Source: Ruegeria sp. AD91A (lineage in GTDB: Bacteria; Pseudomonadota; Alphaproteobacteria; Rhodobacterales; Rhodobacteraceae). Taken from it: 64,000 nucleotides of DNA. The position numbers and the translations under genes were made by a program. Shown here piece after piece: positions 16,778 to 25,672 of the stretch; within the stretch, counting starts at the first letter, position 1, and each line of letters begins with the position of its first letter. The stretch spans positions 744,001-808,000 of the forward strand of contig NZ_CP031946.1 of assembly GCF_003443535.1 (NCBI RefSeq). Direction: 5' to 3'. Below the pieces are notes generated by a model. The model was given only the letters and a program-made list of their open reading frames with translations, was not told where the DNA came from and ran no database searches.

Positions 16778-17557
16778 CTATATGTCCAGATCGACCCAGA
16801 CTGGCACATGATCCGAGGGTTTTTCATGCCCGCGTACGGCTGCATCAATCTGGCAATCCCGCATAAGATCCGCCGCTTGTGGGGTCAGCAGAAAGTGATC
16901 GATCCGAATTCCGTCGTTTCGGTTCCAGGCCCCGGCCTGATAATCCCAAAATGAATAGTGTCCCGCGCTTTGGGTGGCGGCCCGGAACGCTTCGGTGAAG
17001 CCCAGATTCAGGATTTTGCGAAATGCGGCGCGGCTTTCAGGGCGAAACAATGCGTCTTCGAGCCATGCTTCGGGGCGTTTGGCGTCCTCCGCCTGCGGGA
17101 TGATGTTGTAATCCCCCGCCATCAACGCAGGCTCTTCGGTTGCCAGCAAAGTGCGGGCACGGTCGTAAAGTCGTTCCATCCAAGCCAGTTTGTAGTCGTA
17201 TTTCGGGCCGGGTGCCGGATTGCCATTGGGCAGATACAATCCACAGAGCCGAAGAGCCTTTTTGCCAACGACAGTGGCTTCGATCCAGCGGGCCTGTTCA
17301 TCCGCGTCATCGCCTGGAAGGCCGCGCGACACGTCCTCGAGTGGAAGTTTCGACAATATTGCTACGCCGTTGAAGCTTTTTTGCCCGTGAGTTTCCACAT
17401 TGAATCCACGCTCTTCGAATATCTCGCGCGGGAAGTTTTCGTTGACCGACTTGATCTCTTGCAACAGCACAACGTCCGGCTGCGCTTCGTCCAGCCAACG
17501 GGGCAGGGCCTCGACCCGCGCCTTGATGCCATTGATGTTGAACGTGGCGATTTTCAT
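16778..17557 (-). CDS. xth: Exodeoxyribonuclease III
   Basis: A 259-residue AP endonuclease/3'-exonuclease of the ExoIII family, acting in base-excision repair. Key motifs are MKIATFNINGI (Asn7), LLQEIKS (Glu34), the LYLPNGNP block, MAGDYNIIP, FWDYQAGAWNRNDGIRIDHFLL and the C-terminal SDHVPVWVDL with the catalytic His. The frame starts at 17584, but the ATG at 17557 has a CGGAGGAT ribosome site and gives the standard N-terminus. Single gene, convergent with the monooxygenase. Confidence 0.95.
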   Translation of the reverse strand: MKIATFNINGIKARVEALPRWLDEAQPDVVLLQEIKSVNENFPREIFEERGFNVETHGQKSFNGVAILSKLPLEDVSRGLPGDDADEQARWIEATVVGKKALRLCGLYLPNGNPAPGPKYDYKLAWMERLYDRARTLLATEEPALMAGDYNIIPQAEDAKRPEAWLEDALFRPESRAAFRKILNLGFTEAFRAATQSAGHYSFWDYQAGAWNRNDGIRIDHFLLTPQAADLMRDCQIDAAVRGHEKPSDHVPVWVDLDI

Positions 17558-17629
17558 GCGCGATCCTCCGAAGACTTGGTGCAACCTATCGCTCAGAACG
17601 GGTCCAACGGCAAGCTAGAGATCGGATTT

Positions 17630-17674
17630 GCGAGGCTCTGCCTCGCGCTCCGGGATATTTTTGGCCAGATGAAG
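17630..17674 (-). repeat. Dispersed intergenic repeat, copy B, with hairpin
   Basis: On the minus strand the core CTTCATCTGG...AAAATATCC lies at 17653-17674 and is followed by GCGAGGC (17640-17646 complement) and its partner (17630-17636) around a 3-base loop. It sits upstream of xth, in the 278-bp spacer that also holds copy C. Confidence 0.7.
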
Positions 17675-17785
17675 AAACGGATTTTTAACTGAATATCTTC
17701 AAATTGAAGTGGCGGTACAGGCGGGGACGCCGATGACCGCGCCAGGTGAAGCCCTCTGGTCTTTCGGTCAGAGGGCGGACCGCTG

Positions 17786-17833
17786 CTTCATCTGGCTGAA
17801 AATATCCTGGGGGTGTGGGGGCAAAGCCCCCAC
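17786..17833 (+). repeat. Dispersed intergenic repeat, copy C, with hairpin
   Basis: Core at 17786-17807, identical to copy A over all 22 bases, followed by GTGGGGGC-AAA-GCCCCCAC (17815-17833). An additional hairpin (GCCCTCTG/CAGAGGGC) lies just before it, at about 17752-17777. It abuts the 3' end of the IscA/ErpA-type gene but is read on the opposite strand. Confidence 0.7.
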
Positions 17834-17835
17834 GG

Positions 17836-18159
17836 TTACATCGAAAAAGATGTGCCGCAACCGCAGGAAGAGGTGGCGTTGGGGTTGTCGATCACAAATC
17901 GCGCGCCGATCAGTTCTTGGGTGAAGTCGATGACGGCGTTTTCCAGGAAGGGCAGCGAAATGGTGTCAACAATGACTTTTTGCCCTTTACCTTCAAGGAC
18001 CAGATCATCTTCTTTTGGCGTATCCAAAGCGATTTCGTATTGAAAACCCGAGCAACCGCCGCCTTCCACTGCGACGCGCAATGCCTGACCCTGATCCGCC
18101 GCGCCGATTTCGGCGAGGCGTTCGAAGGCGCGTTCCGTGACTGATGGGGGCAGATTCAT
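17836..18159 (-). CDS. Iron-sulfur cluster carrier protein (ErpA/IscA type)
   Basis: A 107-residue A-type carrier, beginning MNLPPSVTERAFERLAEI (ATG at 18159; the longer frame to 18273 would overlap dgt). The three cluster-binding cysteines are in place: C36 in GGGCSGFQYE and C99/C101 in SSCGCGTSF. It delivers Fe-S clusters to apo-proteins. It is not in an isc or suf operon, which favours the ErpA/IscA-like stand-alone carrier role, but the exact subtype is uncertain. It is divergent from dgt, with 76 bp between starts. Confidence 0.9.
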   Translation of the reverse strand: MNLPPSVTERAFERLAEIGAADQGQALRVAVEGGGCSGFQYEIALDTPKEDDLVLEGKGQKVIVDTISLPFLENAVIDFTQELIGARFVIDNPNATSSCGCGTSFSM

Positions 18160-18235
18160 GCCGGTCTCCAATGGTTTCCTTCCATTACGCCATACAATAT
18201 AGATAGCGCAAGGACAGGCGACAAGGACAGGCCAT

Positions 18236-19375
18236 TTGGACAGAGCTAGTTTTGCCTCGGATCCGGACCGCACCAGGGGGCGGTTTGTGCCCGAGGAGGA
18301 AAGCAGTTTCCGATCATGCTTTCAGCGCGACCGGGACCGGATCATTCATGCCAGTGCCTTTCGGCGCCTCAAGCACAAGACGCAGGTGTTTGTTGAACAC
18401 GAAGGTGACAGCTACCGCACCCGCCTGACCCACTCCATTGAGGTGGCGCAGGTGGCGCGGACCATTGCCGGTGCTCTGGGGTTGAACCCAGAGCTGACCG
18501 AAGCCGTGGCCTTGGCGCATGATCTGGGACATACGCCTTTTGGACATACCGGCGAGGACGCGTTGCACGCGTTGATGAAACCCTACGGAGGTTTTGATCA
18601 CAACGCTCAGGCCATTCGGATCGTCACAAAGCTGGAGCGCCACTATGCAGAATTCGACGGGTGCAACCTGACTTGGGAATGCCTGGAAGGTATAGCCAAG
18701 CACAATGGGCCGGTTACGGGCGATCTGCCATGGGCATTGGCCGAATGCAATCAGGATTTCGATCTTGAACTGCACACCCATGCCAGCGCGGAAGCCCAGG
18801 TTGCGGCCCTTTCCGATGACATTGCCTACAACAACCACGATCTACTGGACGGGTTGCGCGCGGGGTTGTTCTCGGACGACGATCTGCAAGACCTGCCGAT
18901 CGTCGGTGTCTGTTACGCCGAGGTGGATGCCAGATACCCCGGGCTGGATTCCTATCGCCGGCGTCACGAAGCGCTAAGGCGGGTTTTCGGGGTCATGGTG
19001 ACCGATGTCATCAACACCTCTCACGATCTTATTGCCGTGTCTGGCGCGCAGTCCGTCGAAGAAGTTCGTCATCTTGGGTATCCTGTCATCCAGTTCTCGG
19101 ATGAGGTTCGGGCGCAACTGCGCGAAATCCGGGCGTTTCTGTTCACCCGGATGTATCGCGCTCCCAGTGTGATGTCAGTGCGGGAGGAGGTGGCAAAGAT
19201 CGTGGAAGATCTGTTTCCGATTTATTTGAATGATCCCAAGCAGATGCCTGCGCGCTGGCATGATGACATTGAAGCTGCCGGGGACGAGACAGGTTTGGCG
19301 CGTATCGTTTCCGATTACATTGCGGGCATGACCGACCGATTTGCCTTGCAGGACCATGCCCGGCTGACCGGCTGA
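18236..19375 (+). CDS. dgt: Deoxyguanosinetriphosphate triphosphohydrolase-like HD protein
   Basis: A 379-residue HD-domain dNTPase. Metal-binding residues of the HD fold are visible: H66 (RLTHSIEVAQ), H95-D96 (ALAHDLGHTPFGH) and a later D in LSDDIAYNNHDLLDG. The CFQRDRDRIIHASAFRRLKHKTQVF block is diagnostic for the dGTPase family. It hydrolyses dNTPs to the nucleoside and triphosphate, helping control dNTP pools. The start appears to be a TTG at 18236, because no ATG or GTG fits the expected N-terminus. Its stop is immediately followed by the stop of the convergent SUOX-fold gene. Confidence 0.93.
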   Translation: MDRASFASDPDRTRGRFVPEEESSFRSCFQRDRDRIIHASAFRRLKHKTQVFVEHEGDSYRTRLTHSIEVAQVARTIAGALGLNPELTEAVALAHDLGHTPFGHTGEDALHALMKPYGGFDHNAQAIRIVTKLERHYAEFDGCNLTWECLEGIAKHNGPVTGDLPWALAECNQDFDLELHTHASAEAQVAALSDDIAYNNHDLLDGLRAGLFSDDDLQDLPIVGVCYAEVDARYPGLDSYRRRHEALRRVFGVMVTDVINTSHDLIAVSGAQSVEEVRHLGYPVIQFSDEVRAQLREIRAFLFTRMYRAPSVMSVREEVAKIVEDLFPIYLNDPKQMPARWHDDIEAAGDETGLARIVSDYIAGMTDRFALQDHARLTG

Positions 19376-19927
19376 TCACTCCACAGCGATATAGGCGATG
19401 GCCCAGACTTGCTGAGCTGCTTGTTTGGCGGACTGATCGACGTTCTCTGTCGGAGGGAAGACGATCATCGCCGGGCCATAACCACCGATCCCCATCGGTG
19501 CGCCATCAGAATGCGTTGCTATGATCGGTTTATGCGTGGTGATGCTGTTCCAGTCGATTGCAGCCTGATACCCATCCAGCGCCATGGGAAGAGCGGTTTT
19601 CCCCTCGGCCCCTGCCATCGTCATGACGTCTGACAAAAGCGGGCCTGAGAACCTGTAATCACGCTCATTGCCCGGAGGACCATACGGGATTGTGATCTCG
19701 AGCTGCTCCAGCCCGTCCAGCATGGCAGCATCAAACCCTGCCGCGCCGTCATGCGTGACCTCCAGATAGCCCAACAGACCGCCGTCATTCTCCCCCCGCG
19801 CGGGCAGGTTTGTTTCGCTGACCGCGCCGCCCAGCGTCAGCAGCACATGGCCTTGCGGTTGGGGTAGGTCGGCCAGTGCAGGCAGGGCGGCGGACAAAAG
19901 CAAGGCAATAGACAAGGGGCGGTGCAT
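19376..19927 (-). CDS. Exported SUOX/YedY-fold protein without the molybdenum cysteine
   Basis: A 183-residue protein with a signal peptide (MHRPLSIALLLSAALPALA). The mature part follows the oxidoreductase molybdopterin-binding (SUOX) pattern: GPLLSDVMTMAG, then ALDGYQAAIDWNSI, then IIATHSDGAPMGIGGYGPAMIVFPP. True sulfite oxidases and YedY have a conserved Cys that binds Mo, but this mature protein has no cysteine at all. It may be a scaffold or binding version of the fold rather than an enzyme. ATG at 19927 with an upstream GGAGA. It is tail to tail with dgt. Confidence 0.7.
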   Translation of the reverse strand: MHRPLSIALLLSAALPALADLPQPQGHVLLTLGGAVSETNLPARGENDGGLLGYLEVTHDGAAGFDAAMLDGLEQLEITIPYGPPGNERDYRFSGPLLSDVMTMAGAEGKTALPMALDGYQAAIDWNSITTHKPIIATHSDGAPMGIGGYGPAMIVFPPTENVDQSAKQAAQQVWAIAYIAVE

Positions 19928-20059
19928 CAACGGTCTCCGGTATCTCGAACATGCCCGAGATTAGCGAGTTGTTCCGCCAAACCAAGCTGAAACATTAGGC
20001 GTCCATTGACCTTGCCGCGTTGCGTGGTAAACCCCGCGACAAGCAAAAGGACATCCGAA

Positions 20060-21805
20060 ATGAACCTGTTTTCCGAGATCCGCGGCCTTGTACTTGACGC
20101 GCTGGCGCAGATGCAGTCCGAAGGCGCACTGCCCGAAGGGCTGAGCTTTGACAACGTGGCGGTCGAACCTCCGCGTGATGCCGCGCATGGGGACATGGCG
20201 ACCAACGCCGCGATGGTGCTGGCGAAACCAGCCAAGATGAAGCCGCGCGACATTGCGGATGTGCTGGCAGGGAAACTGGCGGCGGATGATCGGATCACAA
20301 GCGCTGAAGTGGCGGGCCCCGGTTTCCTGAACCTGCGTCTTGCGCCGTCCGTCTGGCAAGGCGTGTTGGCGGCGGTGCTTGAAAAAGGCACCGATTACGG
20401 GCGTTCGACCATGGGGCAGGGGCAGAAGGTGAATGTCGAATATGTCTCGGCCAACCCGACCGGCCCGCTGCATGTCGGACACACTCGCGGCGCGGTGTTC
20501 GGGGATGCGTTGGCGAGCCTGCTGGCCTATTCGGGCCATGACGTGACCCGCGAATACTACATCAACGATGGCGGCGCACAGGTGGACGTGCTGGCGCGGT
20601 CGGCCTATGAGCGCTATCGCGAGGCCAACGGCCTCAGCCCCGAGATTGCCGAAGGGCTGTATCCCGGCGACTATCTGATCCCGATCGGAGAAGCGCTGAA
20701 AGAGAAGTACGGCGACAGCCTGATCGACAAGCCGGAAAGCGACTGGCTGAAAGACCTGCGCGAGTTTTCGACCGACGCTATGATGGATCTGATCCGCGCC
20801 GACCTGAAGGCGCTGGGTGTCGAGATGGACGTGTTCTATTCCGAAAAATCGCTTTATGGCACCGGAAAGATCGAGGCTGCGCTTAAGTCCCTGACCGATA
20901 AGGGCTTGATCTACGAAGGCGTGCTGGAACCACCCAAAGGCAAGAAGCCCGAGGATTGGGAGCCACGCGAGCAGACCTTGTTCAAATCCACCGAGCACGG
21001 CGATGACGTCGACCGCCCGGTCAAGAAATCTGATGGCAGCTGGACGTATTTCGCCCCGGATATCGCCTATCACTATGACAAGGTGACACGTGGTTTTGAC
21101 GCGCTGATCGACGTGTTCGGCGCGGACCACGGCGGCTACGTCAAACGGATGAAGGCTGCCGTTTCGGCTCTGTCCGATGGCAAGGTGCCGCTGGATATCA
21201 AGCTGACGCAGCTGGTGAAGCTGTGGAAAAACGGCGAGCCGTTCAAGATGTCCAAACGGGCCGGGAACTTTGTCACCCTGCGCGATGTGGTCGATCAGGT
21301 TGGTCCGGATGTGACCCGTTTCGTGATGCTGACCCGCAAGAACGACGCACCGCTGGATTTCGATTTTGACAAGGTGCTGGAGCAGAGCCGCGAGAACCCG
21401 GTGTTCTACGTGCAATACGCCCATGCCCGGGTGATGAGCGTGCTGCGCCGTGCCGCCGAGGCAGGAATCCCAACAGATGATGTGACGCTTGCCGGCGCGG
21501 ATCTGAGCAAGAACGATCACGGCTCGGAACTGACTGTCGCCAAGAAGCTGGCCGAATGGCCACGCCTGGTCGAAATCGCTGCGCGGACCAACGAACCGCA
21601 CCGCGTCGCCTTCTATCTGTATGAACTTGCAGGGGATTTTCACGCGCTCTGGAATAAGGGCAATGACGAAACCCAATTGCGTTTCATTCAGGATGGCGAT
21701 GTTGCCACAAGCCAGTCGAAAATTGCATTGGCCCGTGCCGTTTCTGTTGTGATTTCAGCGGGCTTGGGTATTCTTGGCGTTACCCCGGCGCAGGAGATGC
21801 GGTAA
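20060..21805 (+). CDS. argS: Arginyl-tRNA synthetase
   Basis: A 581-residue class I aminoacyl-tRNA synthetase. The HIGH motif is HVGH at 138-141 ([16 protein letters not shown]), and KMSKR lies near 396-400 ([10 protein letters not shown]). The N-terminal additional domain ([17 protein letters not shown]) and the C-terminal DALR anticodon-binding domain ([15 protein letters not shown]) are present. The frame extends to 20006, but MNLFSEI at 20060 is the family N-terminus. It leads the conserved cluster argS-SPOR-nagZ-scpA-scpB. Confidence 0.97.
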   Translation: MNLFSEIRGLVLDALAQMQSEGALPEGLSFDNVAVEPPRDAAHGDMATNAAMVLAKPAKMKPRDIADVLAGKLAADDRITSAEVAGPGFLNLRLAPSVWQGVLAAVLEKGTDYGRSTMGQGQKVNVEYVSANPTGPLHVGHTRGAVFGDALASLLAYSGHDVTREYYINDGGAQVDVLARSAYERYREANGLSPEIAEGLYPGDYLIPIGEALKEKYGDSLIDKPESDWLKDLREFSTDAMMDLIRADLKALGVEMDVFYSEKSLYGTGKIEAALKSLTDKGLIYEGVLEPPKGKKPEDWEPREQTLFKSTEHGDDVDRPVKKSDGSWTYFAPDIAYHYDKVTRGFDALIDVFGADHGGYVKRMKAAVSALSDGKVPLDIKLTQLVKLWKNGEPFKMSKRAGNFVTLRDVVDQVGPDVTRFVMLTRKNDAPLDFDFDKVLEQSRENPVFYVQYAHARVMSVLRRAAEAGIPTDDVTLAGADLSKNDHGSELTVAKKLAEWPRLVEIAARTNEPHRVAFYLYELAGDFHALWNKGNDETQLRFIQDGDVATSQSKIALARAVSVVISAGLGILGVTPAQEMR

Positions 21806-21892
21806 CCAATACCGCCCGAACCGCCGGTACGAGGTAGGCAAGAAATGACCCGCGCGCCTTTTTTCTGGCGCGAAACGGGCAGTGAGGCGGAC

Positions 21893-22957
21893 ATGGCGAG
21901 TTACGATTACTCGGGGCACCAAAGCCCCGAGCAGATTCATTACCCGAATCAAACGCATTCCGAGGATGCGTATGACTATCCCGAAGACATGGAGGATTAT
22001 GATGCGCCACTTGGCGCGTTCGGACTGGGGCGGGCCGTCAATTTCCTAGGTGCCGTCGCATCGCTGGCACTGGTCGCCGGTGTCGGTATCTGGGGATACC
22101 AGCTTGTCATGCGGGATGTCAGCGGCGTGCCGGTCGTGCGCGCGGCCGAAGGGCCGATGCGGGTGCAGCCCGAAAACCCAGGCGGAACACCCGCCGATCA
22201 TCAGGGCTTGGCCGTCAATGCGGTGGCCGCCAAAGGCAGTGCTGCCGCTCCGGCGGATCGCCTGATCCTTGCGCCGCGGCCGGTCTCGTTGACGGATGAA
22301 GACGTACCCGCCGCTGATCTGAAGCCGACACCAGCGCTGCATGTGGTGGAAAAGCCGATCTCGACCCAGGAAGCCGCTCGATTGCGCCAGAACGCAGTGG
22401 ATGCGCTGGTTGCGGAACTGGCGGGTGAGGCGGCCAAAACGCAGCAAGAATTTGAAGATGGCGTGCAGGTGGCATCGTTGACCACCCCCGAGGAAGAACC
22501 CGCAATTGATCCGGCCGATTTCGCAGCGGCCTTGCCGGATCCGGCCATTGCCGAATTGCCGGGCGTGCGCCGATCCGTGCGCCCGTTGACCCGTCCGGCG
22601 CGTGCCTCTCGCAGCCAGGTGTCGCCGAGCGAGAATTCCGAAGAGGCGATCAATGCGGCGGTAAAAGCTGCGGTTGGGTTGGATGCCGATCCTGATACGC
22701 TGGAGAAGGGCACGCGTCTGGCACAGCTTGGGGCCTATGACAGCACCCAGGTGGCGCAATCGGAATGGGATCGCCTGAATGGAAAGTTCGGCGAATATAT
22801 GGCGGGAAAACAGCGCGTTATTCAAAAAACTTCAAGCGGCGGACGCACCTTTTACCGCCTGCGCGTGCTGGGCTTTGAAGACCTGAGCGATTCGCGTCAG
22901 TTCTGTGCTGCGCTTGTCGCGCAGGGGGCTGATTGTATCCCGGTGGCCGTTCGGTGA
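21893..22957 (+). CDS. SPOR-domain membrane protein
   Basis: A 354-residue bitopic protein. A cytoplasmic acidic/Tyr-rich N-terminus (~50 residues) is followed by one membrane helix (AVNFLGAVASLALVAGVGIWGYQLVM), a long disordered periplasmic linker, and a C-terminal SPOR domain (GTRLAQLGAYDSTQVAQSEW...RTFYRLRVLGFEDLSDSRQFCAAL). SPOR domains bind denuded septal peptidoglycan, so a cell-division or envelope role is likely. Start 21893 (MASYDYSG) has a GAGG site; 21845 is an alternative ATG. The stop overlaps the GTG start of nagZ. Confidence 0.88.
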   Translation: MASYDYSGHQSPEQIHYPNQTHSEDAYDYPEDMEDYDAPLGAFGLGRAVNFLGAVASLALVAGVGIWGYQLVMRDVSGVPVVRAAEGPMRVQPENPGGTPADHQGLAVNAVAAKGSAAAPADRLILAPRPVSLTDEDVPAADLKPTPALHVVEKPISTQEAARLRQNAVDALVAELAGEAAKTQQEFEDGVQVASLTTPEEEPAIDPADFAAALPDPAIAELPGVRRSVRPLTRPARASRSQVSPSENSEEAINAAVKAAVGLDADPDTLEKGTRLAQLGAYDSTQVAQSEWDRLNGKFGEYMAGKQRVIQKTSSGGRTFYRLRVLGFEDLSDSRQFCAALVAQGADCIPVAVR

Positions 22958-23961
22958 AATTCGGTGCCACGATCACCGATGCTCAGGGCTTGCGCCTGAC
23001 GCAAAAGGAAAGAGATCTGTTTCGCCAGATGAACCCGTTCGGGTTCATTCTGTTTGCCCGCAACATCGAAAACGCCAAACAAGTACGCGCCTTGTGTGAT
23101 GATTTCCGCGAGGCGGTCGGGCGCAATTGCCCGATCACCATCGATCAGGAAGGTGGGCGCGTGCAGCGCCTGCGGGCGCCGTTGGCCCGCGAATGGCTGC
23201 CTCCGCTGGACCATGTGACCAATGCCGGAGAACAGGCCGAGCGCGCCATGTATCTGAGGTACCGCCTGACTGCTGATGAACTGTTTGGCCTGGGAATTGA
23301 CAGCAACTGTGCGCCCATGGTGGACGTCGCGCGACAGGAGACGCATAAGTTCCTGAAAAACAGATGCTATGACACTGATCCTGAACGAGTTTCCAGAATC
23401 GCGAAAGCCGTGGCGCAGGCCCATTTGGACGGCGGTGTGCTGCCGGTGCTCAAACACATCCCGGGCCATGGACGTGCCACGTTGGACAGCCATCATGACT
23501 TGCCGCATGTGGATCTGCCCTTGGAGGAGCTTGAGCGCAGCGATTTTGTGCCGTTCCTGGCCTTGAACGACCTGCCGATGGGGATGACCGCGCATTTGGT
23601 CTATGATCGGATTGACCCGCAGCCTGCCACCATCTCGGTAACCATGGTGGATGTGATCCGCAACAGGATTGGCTTTGAGGGGCTGATCATGACCGATGAC
23701 ATCGGGATGAAAGCGCTTAGCGGAACGCCCGCTGACGTGTCGCGGCAAGCCATAAGCGCGGGCTGTGACGTCGTTCTGCACTGCAACGGAAGCTTTGCCG
23801 AGCGCGCCCAGGTGATGGAAGCTGCCGGAGAAATGTCTGATGTGGCACAGGCCCGCGCAGAACGGGCGCTGGCGATGCGCAAACGCCCGCTGGAACTTGA
23901 CATCCCTGCCGTCGAAGCGGAACTATCTGCCCTAATGGGCGGGCAGGTATATGAACGATAA
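22954..23961 (+). CDS. nagZ: Beta-N-acetylhexosaminidase (peptidoglycan recycling)
   Basis: A 335-residue glycoside hydrolase family 3 enzyme of the NagZ type, a cytosolic enzyme that removes GlcNAc from anhydro-muropeptides. Markers are DQEGGRVQRL (64-73), the catalytic loop KHIPGHGRATLDSHHDLP (His/Asp pair, 167 onward) and the nucleophile Asp in MTDDIGMKAL (about 248). The start is a GTG at 22954 overlapping the stop of the SPOR gene (GTGA). It links functionally to anmK at 38.7 kb, which acts downstream in the same recycling pathway. It overlaps scpA by 11 bp. Confidence 0.95.
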   Translation: MKFGATITDAQGLRLTQKERDLFRQMNPFGFILFARNIENAKQVRALCDDFREAVGRNCPITIDQEGGRVQRLRAPLAREWLPPLDHVTNAGEQAERAMYLRYRLTADELFGLGIDSNCAPMVDVARQETHKFLKNRCYDTDPERVSRIAKAVAQAHLDGGVLPVLKHIPGHGRATLDSHHDLPHVDLPLEELERSDFVPFLALNDLPMGMTAHLVYDRIDPQPATISVTMVDVIRNRIGFEGLIMTDDIGMKALSGTPADVSRQAISAGCDVVLHCNGSFAERAQVMEAAGEMSDVAQARAERALAMRKRPLELDIPAVEAELSALMGGQVYER

Positions 23962-24745
23962 CCTTTTTAGCGAAGACCCTGTCTCGGTCGCGGATCGTCT
24001 TGCGGCCGAATCGCTGATCGTTGACGTCGATGGGTTCGAAGGCCCGCTGGATGTTCTGCTGACCCTGTCGCGCACGCAAAAAGTTGACCTGAGGAAAATC
24101 TCTGTCCTTGCGCTGGCGCAGCAATACCTGGCCTTTGTCGAAAAGGCGCGGGCGCTGCGTATTGAACTGGCCGCCGATTATCTGGTGATGGCGGCCTGGC
24201 TGGCGTTTCTCAAGTCCCGCTTGCTGCTGCCGCCAGACCCGGATGACGAGGGACCCTCGGGCGAGGAACTGGCCGCACATCTTGCGTTTCAGTTGGAACG
24301 CTTGCAGGCGATGCGCGATGCTGCCGCACGGCTGATGGCGCGTGATCAGCTGGGGCGCGATTTCTTCAAACGCGGGCAGGGCGAAGATATAACCCGCATC
24401 CGAACCGTGACCTATTCCGCCACGCTGCTGGATCTGATGCAGGGCTATGCCCGGATCCGCACGCGTGATGAATTCCGCCCGTTTGTGATGGATCGCGATT
24501 CGGTATTCACCATGGAACAGGCGCTGGAAAGAATGCGCCCGCTGATCGGGTTTGCCGGGACATGGACCGATATGGAAACTTACCTGCCCGATGGCTGGGA
24601 TTCCGACCCGGTACGGCGCAGGTCGGCAACGGCGGCGACCTTTGCGGCCTCGCTGGAGTTGGTGAAAGAAGGACATATGGAAATCAAGCAGAGCGAGACA
24701 TTCGCTCCGATCCATTTACGCAAGAGGACCGAGACACGTGACTGA
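23951..24745 (+). CDS. scpA: Segregation and condensation protein A
   Basis: A 264-residue kleisin subunit of the SMC-ScpAB condensin. The diagnostic N-terminus VDGFEGPLDVLLTLSRTQKVDLRKISVLALAQQYL is clear, and the C-terminal winged-helix region ends at FAPIHLRKRTETRD. Like other rhodobacterial ScpA proteins, it starts within the preceding nagZ and overlaps scpB by 8 bp, giving a translation-coupled trio. Confidence 0.93.
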   Translation: MNDNLFSEDPVSVADRLAAESLIVDVDGFEGPLDVLLTLSRTQKVDLRKISVLALAQQYLAFVEKARALRIELAADYLVMAAWLAFLKSRLLLPPDPDDEGPSGEELAAHLAFQLERLQAMRDAAARLMARDQLGRDFFKRGQGEDITRIRTVTYSATLLDLMQGYARIRTRDEFRPFVMDRDSVFTMEQALERMRPLIGFAGTWTDMETYLPDGWDSDPVRRRSATAATFAASLELVKEGHMEIKQSETFAPIHLRKRTETRD

Positions 24746-25388
24746 TGCCCCCGAAGAGACCGGTACGCTGTTCGAGGCCCCTCCACTGGCTGAACAGGAA
24801 CGCATGGTCGAAGCCGTTCTTTTCGCCAGCGCCGATCCGGTGACAATTGCGGATCTTGAAGCGCGGATGCCCCATGGCAGCGACGCGGCACAAGCAGTTG
24901 AATCGCTTCAGAAACGGTATGAGGGCCGTGGTGTACGCGTGGTGCGCGTAGGAGACGCCTGGGCCATCCGCACGGCCCCTGACCTGGGCTTTCTGATGCA
25001 GAAGGAAACGGTCGAGACCCGCAAGCTCAGCCGCGCTGCGATCGAAACTCTGGCCATCGTGGCTTATCATCAGCCCTGCACGCGGGCCGAGATCGAGGAA
25101 ATCCGGGGTGTCTCGGTTTCGCGCGGAACAATCGATCAGTTGCTGGAGATGGAGTGGATCAAACTGGGCCGCCGCCGCATGACTCCCGGTCGTCCGGTGA
25201 CGTTTGTGGTAACACCTGAGTTTCTGGATCATTTTGGGCTTGAGAACGCCCGTGACTTGCCCGGGCTAAAAGAGTTGCGGGCAGCGGGATTGCTGGAGAA
25301 TCGTCCTCCTCCGGGGGCCATCCCACTGGGCGAAGGCCGCGAGGACGAGAGCGACGAAGACCAGACCGAACTGTTCGAGGAAGAGTGA
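24738..25388 (+). CDS. scpB: Segregation and condensation protein B
   Basis: A 216-residue partner of ScpA. Two winged-helix domains can be recognised: LAEQERMVEAVLFASADPVTIADLEARMP in the first, and LSRAAIETLAIVAYHQPCTRAEIEEIRGVSVSRGTIDQLLEMEWIKLGRRR in the second, which is the ScpB signature. The C-terminal ~30 residues are acidic (EGREDESDEDQTELFEEE). It works in chromosome organisation with SMC (not in this window). Confidence 0.94.
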   Translation: MTDAPEETGTLFEAPPLAEQERMVEAVLFASADPVTIADLEARMPHGSDAAQAVESLQKRYEGRGVRVVRVGDAWAIRTAPDLGFLMQKETVETRKLSRAAIETLAIVAYHQPCTRAEIEEIRGVSVSRGTIDQLLEMEWIKLGRRRMTPGRPVTFVVTPEFLDHFGLENARDLPGLKELRAAGLLENRPPPGAIPLGEGREDESDEDQTELFEEE

Positions 25389-25453
25389 TCGCGCAGCCCT
25401 TTTGTTGCCGCATAAAGCGCGTATCTATATACGTAAGGACACGGAGTTGAGCC

Positions 25454-25669
25454 ATGAATGCAAACCGGATCATTGACATGATTGTGCGTCAGGTCATGCG
25501 CCGTCTTGTCAACAAGGGTGTGAACAAAGGCATCGATTTGGCCAGCCGCAAGGGCAACGGATCGGGCGCATCGAATGAGACCAGTAAAGCCAGCGCACCA
25601 CGCCATGCACAGAACATGCGGCAGGCACAGCGCGTGACCCGGCAAATGCGCCGGTTCATGAAATTCTAG
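25454..25669 (+). CDS. Small basic hypothetical protein
   Basis: A 71-residue, strongly basic protein (MNANRIIDMIVRQVMRRLVNKGVNKGIDLASRKG...QAQRVTRQMRRFMKF). It begins with an amphipathic helix resembling short rhodobacterial proteins found after scpB. It has a GGAGTTGAGCC leader before the ATG. There is no signal peptide and no known domain; the function is unknown. Confidence 0.65.
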   Translation: MNANRIIDMIVRQVMRRLVNKGVNKGIDLASRKGNGSGASNETSKASAPRHAQNMRQAQRVTRQMRRFMKF

Positions 25670-25672
25670 GGA

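Noticed and set aside
19961..21676. Long antisense open frame (571 codons) opposite argS
   Set aside because: It mirrors the third-position GC pattern of argS, has no ribosome site and no family similarity; argS motifs on the plus strand are unambiguous.
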